From Chloroflexota bacterium (GTDB taxonomy: Bacteria; Chloroflexota; Dehalococcoidia; DSTF01; JACRBR01): a stretch of 8,618 nt of DNA. The stretch's first letter is position 1. The number at the start of each line of letters is the position of its first letter. The stretch covers positions 1 through 8,618 of the forward strand of contig JAKAMA010000080.1 of the NCBI GenBank assembly GCA_021813085.1, written 5' to 3'. The position numbers and the translations under genes are program-made. Below the pieces are notes generated by a model, which saw nothing but the letters and a program-made list of their open reading frames with translations, was not told the origin of the DNA and made no database searches. This document shows, in pieces, positions 5,110 through 8,618 of this stretch.

Positions 5110-6264
5110 ATGCCCGACACACAGACCGTGGTCGTCCTCGGCGGTGGGATCGGTGGCGTGGTCGCCGCGCGCCGCCTGCGCGCGCTCGCCCCGCCCCAGA
5201 CCCGCGTCGTCCTCGTCGAAAGGAGCCTGCGGCAGTCGTACCCTCCCTCGTACACCTGGGTGATGACCGGCGAGCGCCGCCCCGACGCCATCACCCGTGA
5301 CCTCGCCCGCCTGCGCCGCAAGGGCATCGAGGTCGTCGAAGCCGCCGTCGACGCCATCGACGTCGACGCGCGCACCGTCTCCGCGGGCGGTGCGGAGATC
5401 GCGTACGACCACCTCGTGGTCGCGCTCGGCGCTGAACTCGCGCCCGAGGCGGTGCCCGGCCTCGCCGGTGAGGCCTTCACCTACTATCAGGCCGACGAAG
5501 CGGACCGCCTGCACCGCGCGCTCGATGGCTTCACCGGCGGCCGCGTCGCGCTCGTTATCTCCTCGCTGCCCTACAAGTGCCCTGCCGCGCCCTACGAGGG
5601 CGCCATGCTGCTCGAGTCGCTGTTCCGCCGCCGCGGCATCCGCGCCCGCGTCGAGATTTCGCTCTCGACGCCCGAGCCGCAGCCGCTGCCCGTCGCCGGG
5701 CCGGCCCTCGGCGCCGCGGTCACCGCCATGCTCGAGCGGAAGGGCATCGCCTACCACACGAAGCGCAAGACGGTCGAGGTCGACGCCGCCGCGCACGAGG
5801 TCGTCTTCGAGGATGGCGCCCGCGAGCCCTACGACCTGCTCGTCGCCGTGCCGCCGCACCGCCCGCCGGCCGTCGTGCGGGCGTCGGCGATCGCCGGGGA
5901 CACCGGCTGGGCGAAGGTCGATGCGCGCACGCTGGCCACCGCGAAGGAGCACGTCTACGCGATCGGCGACGTCACCGCGATCCCGCTCTTCGACGGGCTG
6001 CCGCTGCCCAAGGCCGGCGTCTTCGCGCACCACGAGGCAGAGGTCGTGGCTGGCAACATCGCCGCCGACCTGCGCGGCACGACCGGCGGACGCGGCTTCG
6101 ACGGCCACGGCTTCTGCTTCCTCGAGACCGGCGACGGCCGCGCCGCCAGCGCGCGCGGCGACTTCTACGCCTCGCCGCGCGACATCCACATGCAGAAGCC
6201 GAGCCGCCTCTGGCGCCTCGGCAAAGCCGCCTTCGAGCGCTGGTGGCTCTACCGCTGGTACTGA
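5110..6264 (+). CDS. Sulfide:quinone oxidoreductase / flavocytochrome c sulfide dehydrogenase-like FAD protein
   Basis: The 384-residue flavoprotein has an N-terminal FAD dinucleotide-binding motif (VVLGGGIGG, 8-16), an ALGA segment (105-108), and the SQR/FCSD-type cysteine motif PYKCPAAPYEGAML with Cys157. The second FAD motif is YAIGDVT (283-289), followed by LPKAGVFAHHEA (Lys301), GFCFLETG with Cys336, and an aromatic-basic C-terminus (WRLGKAAFERWWLYRWY) suited to membrane attachment. Only two cysteines are present. They fit the disulfide pair of FCSD and SQR; the extra cysteine of classic SQRs is absent, so sulfide specificity is not certain. It would oxidise sulfide and pass electrons to quinone or, as context hints, to the cupredoxin. 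No signal peptide is seen. AAGGAGG at 5098-5104 sets the ATG. Confidence 0.87.
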   Translation: MPDTQTVVVLGGGIGGVVAARRLRALAPPQTRVVLVERSLRQSYPPSYTWVMTGERRPDAITRDLARLRRKGIEVVEAAVDAIDVDARTVSAGGAEIAYDHLVVALGAELAPEAVPGLAGEAFTYYQADEADRLHRALDGFTGGRVALVISSLPYKCPAAPYEGAMLLESLFRRRGIRARVEISLSTPEPQPLPVAGPALGAAVTAMLERKGIAYHTKRKTVEVDAAAHEVVFEDGAREPYDLLVAVPPHRPPAVVRASAIAGDTGWAKVDARTLATAKEHVYAIGDVTAIPLFDGLPLPKAGVFAHHEAEVVAGNIAADLRGTTGGRGFDGHGFCFLETGDGRAASARGDFYASPRDIHMQKPSRLWRLGKAAFERWWLYRWY

Positions 6265-6339
6265 GCGGGGGCGGGCTGCGCCTGGTCGTCCGGGTCGCGG
6301 GGCCATGCGCCCTCGCCCCATCGGGTGATCTTCACACGC

Positions 6340-6364
6340 CACGCCGTCGCCGAGCGGCGGCGTG
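6340..6364 (+). terminator. GC-rich hairpin downstream of the SQR-like gene
   Basis: A 10-bp stem (CACGCCGTCG with CGGCGGCGTG, one G-U pair) closes a CCGAG loop, 76 bases after the SQR-like stop. No T run follows, so it may slow or end transcription only weakly, or stabilise the 3' end. Confidence 0.35.
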
Positions 6365-6515
6365 GGACGCGTGACCGGCGCCGGGTGTGCCGCCCCGCCC
6401 GCACCAGAACATGTTCGCAACACCTCACAGCTTCGGGTGCCGCTGCCGCTTCACCGTTCGGCAACACGCCCACAGCCCTGCTCCAGACACACTGAATGCA
6501 GTCGGAGGTGGATCC

Positions 6516-6752
6516 ATGCTGGACATGAAGAAGAACACCGGTGCGAAGGTGGGCACGCTCGTGGCGAGCATCGCGACGCTCGCCACCGTGTTCGGCCTCG
6601 TGCACCGCAACCCGCCGGCGGCAGCCGTCACGCCACCGGCGACGCCGGCGGCCGCCTCCAACAACGTTCAGAACGCGCCGCTGCCGCTCTCACAGGCCGC
6701 GCAGCAGACGCAGGCGGCGCCGCTCGTCCAGACGAGGACGCATGTCTCCTGA
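6516..6752 (+). CDS. Small membrane-anchored hypothetical protein
   Basis: The 78-residue product starts at the ATG at 6516, chosen because GGAGGTG (6504-6510) lies six bases upstream; the same frame is open further upstream but without a ribosome binding site. Sequence order: a basic start (MLDMKKNTGAK), one hydrophobic helix (about 12-29, VGTLVASIATLATVFGLV), then an Ala/Pro/Gln-rich tail (PPAAAVTPPATPAAASN) with no cysteines. It looks like a one-pass membrane protein or an uncleaved signal anchor with a flexible low-complexity tail. I recognise no family. It follows the SQR operon by 251 bases and converges with the signalling gene on the other strand. The good Shine-Dalgarno makes it likely to be expressed. 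Confidence 0.65.
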   Translation: MLDMKKNTGAKVGTLVASIATLATVFGLVHRNPPAAAVTPPATPAAASNNVQNAPLPLSQAAQQTQAAPLVQTRTHVS

Positions 6753-6757
6753 GACGC

Positions 6758-6789
6758 GAGCGCCGCGGTGTGGGACGTACGGGGCGCTC
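6758..6789. terminator. Weak hairpin between convergent genes
   Basis: GAGCGCC (6758-6764) and GGCGCTC (6783-6789) form a 7-bp stem with an 18-base loop in the 74-base gap between the small ORF and the signalling gene. It could serve both strands. There is no T run on either side. Confidence 0.25.
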
Positions 6790-6826
6790 GGTACGCGCCG
6801 AACCGCGAGCGGTCGCGCCCGCCCGC

Positions 6827-8618
6827 CTACGCCGCCTCTGACTCCGACGTGAGCGTCGCGAACAGCCGCTCGATGGCGCCGCTATCCATCGGCTCGTGGA
6901 AGTAGAAGCCCTGGCCCAGCTCGCACTCCAGCGCCTGCAGCCGCGCGAGCTGGTCCGTCCGCTCGATGCCTTCCGCCACCAGTTCCAGGTCCAGCGTCTT
7001 GCCCAGCTCGATGATCGCGCTGGTCAGCTCCCTGCGTCCAGCGACCCGGCCGACGTCGTCGATGAACGACTTGTCGATCTTCAGCAGGTCGAACGGGAAC
7101 TGCCGCAGGTAGCTCAGCGAGGAGTAGCCCGTACCGAAGTCGTCGATCGCCAGCCGCACACCCAGTGCCTTGAGCTCCCGCAGGCGCTCCATCGTCGGCT
7201 CCACGTCGTGCATCATCACGCTCTCCGTGATCTCGAGGATCAGGCGGTGGGGGTCGAGCCGCGACTGCTTCAGCACGCGCGCGACCTCGCCTGCGAACGC
7301 GGGATGCTGGAGCTGTTTCACGGACACGTTGACGCTCATCGTCCAGACCTGGCTCATTGGGTACTTCCTCTGCCACGCCTTCGCCTGCCGGCACGCCTCT
7401 CGCAGTACCCACAGCCCGAGCGGCACGATGGCGCCCGACTCTTCGGCGAGCGGGATGAACTCCTTCGGCTGGATCTGGCCGCGCCGCGGGTGGTCCCAGC
7501 GCACCAGCGCCTCGACCCCGAACAGTTCGCCGGTCTTGAGCAGCATCACCGGCTGGTAGTGCAGCACGAACTCCTGCCGCTCGACCGCTCGCTGCAGGTC
7601 CGCCAGCAGCTCGAGCCGCTCCATCATCGAGACCTGCATGCTGGGATCGAATACCTCGTAGCGCGCCTTGCCCTTCGACTTCGCCACGTACATCGCCAGG
7701 TCGGCGTCGCGCAGCAGGGCATCGGCGTCGGCAGCCTGCTCGCCCTGCCCCGGACGGGCCGTATGGCCGCCGATGGCGACGCCGACGCCGGCGCGCGCCA
7801 GCAGCTCCTTGCCCTCGAGCTCGAACGGCGCGTCGAGCGCGGCAAAGATGCGCGTGGTGACCGTGGTCGCGTCGTCCACCGCGGCGACATCTTCGAGCAG
7901 GATCGCGAACTCGTCGCCTCCCAGCCGCGCCACCGTGTCGCCGGGCCGCAGGCACCCCTGCACGCGCTCGGCGACGGTCGTCAGCAGCAGGTCGCCCGCC
8001 GCGTGCCCCAGGCTGTCGTTCACTGCCTTGAAGTTGTCGAGGTCCATGAACAGCACCGCGACCATCTGGCCCGTGCGTGCCGCCCGGATGAGGGCGTGCT
8101 CCAGCCGGTCGGCGAAGCGCGTCCGGTTCGCGAGCTTCGTCAGTGGGTCGTGGAGTGCCTGGTAGCGGAGCTGCCGTTCGAGGCTCTTGCGCTCCGTCAC
8201 ATCGCGGATGTTCAGCACCATGCCGCCGATCGCGGGATTCTGGCGCTGGTCGGTGCCGATGAACTCCAGGCTGCGCCACGAGCCGTCGCTGTGGAGCATC
8301 CGCGCCTCTGCCACCGCGACCCCGTCGCCCTTGCTGACGACGTCACTCAGCACCGCCAGCATCGACCCCACGTCGTCGGGGTGGACGAGGGTCGAGAGCT
8401 TCGTCCCCACGATGTCTTCCGGTGTGCGGCCCAGCACGCGCGCGACCGACGGGCTCTGGTACCGCACCGTCGTGTCCGCATCGATCACCGTGATCATGTC
8501 CGAAGCGTGCTGGACGAGCGAGCGGAAGCGCTCCTCGCTCTGCCGCAGCGCCGCCTCCGCGAGCCAGCGCTCCGTCACGTCGTGGGAGTTGTGGACGACG
8601 CCACGGACCGAGGGGATG
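6827..8618 (-). CDS. PAS-GGDEF-EAL c-di-GMP signalling protein, N-terminus outside window
   Basis: The frame is open from the right edge to a TAG at 6827-6829, showing 596 residues. The GTG at 8578 is probably internal: residues upstream of it (SVRGVVHNSHDVTER) are the typical end of an earlier PAS domain. Counting from that GTG: PAS (about 14-130, EERFRSLVQHASDMI to VLNIRDVTER), GGDEF (about 140-310) with GGDEF at 220-224 and the inhibitory RxxD site (RPGD, 211-214) five residues before it, then EAL (about 322-575) with EAL 356-358, NVS, EITES, DDFGTGYSSL, KIDKSF and EGIE. Both active sites look intact, so it could make and degrade c-di-GMP, gated by PAS input. No membrane segment is seen in the visible part. 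A loop of the GGDEF domain (GGHTARPGQG, 270-279) is encoded by the 21-bp repeat. Confidence 0.93.
   Translation of the reverse strand, partial: IPSVRGVVHNSHDVTERWLAEAALRQSEERFRSLVQHASDMITVIDADTTVRYQSPSVARVLGRTPEDIVGTKLSTLVHPDDVGSMLAVLSDVVSKGDGVAVAEARMLHSDGSWRSLEFIGTDQRQNPAIGGMVLNIRDVTERKSLERQLRYQALHDPLTKLANRTRFADRLEHALIRAARTGQMVAVLFMDLDNFKAVNDSLGHAAGDLLLTTVAERVQGCLRPGDTVARLGGDEFAILLEDVAAVDDATTVTTRIFAALDAPFELEGKELLARAGVGVAIGGHTARPGQGEQAADADALLRDADLAMYVAKSKGKARYEVFDPSMQVSMMERLELLADLQRAVERQEFVLHYQPVMLLKTGELFGVEALVRWDHPRRGQIQPKEFIPLAEESGAIVPLGLWVLREACRQAKAWQRKYPMSQVWTMSVNVSVKQLQHPAFAGEVARVLKQSRLDPHRLILEITESVMMHDVEPTMERLRELKALGVRLAIDDFGTGYSSLSYLRQFPFDLLKIDKSFIDDVGRVAGRRELTSAIIELGKTLDLELVAEGIERTDQLARLQALECELGQGFYFHEPMDSGAIERLFATLTSESEAA
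7748..7768 (-). repeat. 21-bp GC-rich repeat unit, copy inside the GGDEF domain
   Basis: On the minus strand this reads GGCCATACGGCCCGTCCGGG plus G, identical at all 21 positions to the intergenic copy at 3981-4001 in the opposite orientation. It is translated as part of GHTARPG, within a loop where other GGDEF proteins vary in length. Confidence 0.75.

Noticed and set aside
4912..6423. 503-residue minus-strand frame opposite the dsrE-like and SQR-like genes
   Set aside because: It is Arg/Ala/Gly/Asp-rich with no recognisable motif, a mirror frame caused by high GC; the plus-strand genes have clear domains and ribosome binding sites.
6387..6515. N-terminal extension of the small membrane protein from an ATG at 6387
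   Set aside because: The extension is unlike a protein start, has no Shine-Dalgarno, and GGAGGTG fits the ATG at 6516.
6882..8279. 465-residue alternative minus-strand frame within the signalling gene
   Set aside because: Low-complexity Arg/Ala/Gly product; the overlapping frame has complete PAS, GGDEF and EAL motifs.
6827..8578. Taking the GTG at 8578 as the start of the PAS-GGDEF-EAL protein
   Set aside because: The frame stays open to the window edge and the upstream residues form a PAS-domain ending (VHNSHDVTER).
1..8618. CRISPR array, restriction, toxin-antitoxin or retron-type defence system
   Set aside because: I saw no regularly spaced repeats, no nuclease, reverse transcriptase or toxin motifs; the short repeats present are explained above.

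Overview
The window is high-GC bacterial DNA with densely packed genes. The small membrane protein with a CGTN motif (DUF6391-like), the HTH-MmyB regulator with a KAYExGxRHPSRPYL-type helix-turn-helix, and the cupredoxin/DsrE/SQR set together suggest a Chloroflexota (Dehalococcoidia-like) genome. That assignment is my inference from family resemblance; no ribosomal marker is present.

Layout, left to right. (1) 1-351: the 3' end of a DUF6391-like membrane protein gene. (2) 481-556: a complete tRNA-Arg(UCU). Its last 49 bp are repeated exactly at 2374-2422. Between the two copies lies an amidase-signature gene (743-2146), followed by a promoter and the start of a small ORF. The arrangement looks like a small integrated element (about 1.87 kb) whose ends are tRNA att sites, with no integrase of its own. 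A strong intrinsic terminator follows the right copy. (3) 2683-3573: an HTH-MmyB transcriptional regulator. It is followed by a second, diverged copy of the small-ORF start, here continuing into a frameshifted reading frame that ends at 3838 with a hairpin. (4) 3839-4239: a gene-free stretch holding a perfect 20-bp palindrome and a GC-rich repeat unit. (5) 4240-6264: a co-directional three-gene unit encoding an exported plastocyanin-like copper protein, a DsrE-family sulfur protein and an SQR/FCSD-like flavoprotein, a plausible periplasm/membrane sulfide or sulfur oxidation set. (6) 6516-6752: a 78-residue membrane-anchored hypothetical protein. (7) 6827-8618, minus strand: a PAS-GGDEF-EAL signalling protein with both c-di-GMP motifs intact, running off the right edge.

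The least expected signals are at DNA level. A 21-bp unit (core TACGGCCCGTC) occurs once in intergenic DNA and twice inside genes, on opposite strands, each time read in frame as Thr-Ala-Arg within a variable loop. This looks like a gene-invading palindromic repeat. The second is the tRNA-bounded amidase insertion. The third is a pair of related small-ORF beginnings whose differences look codon-like. No complete, recognisable new defence or mobile system is visible.
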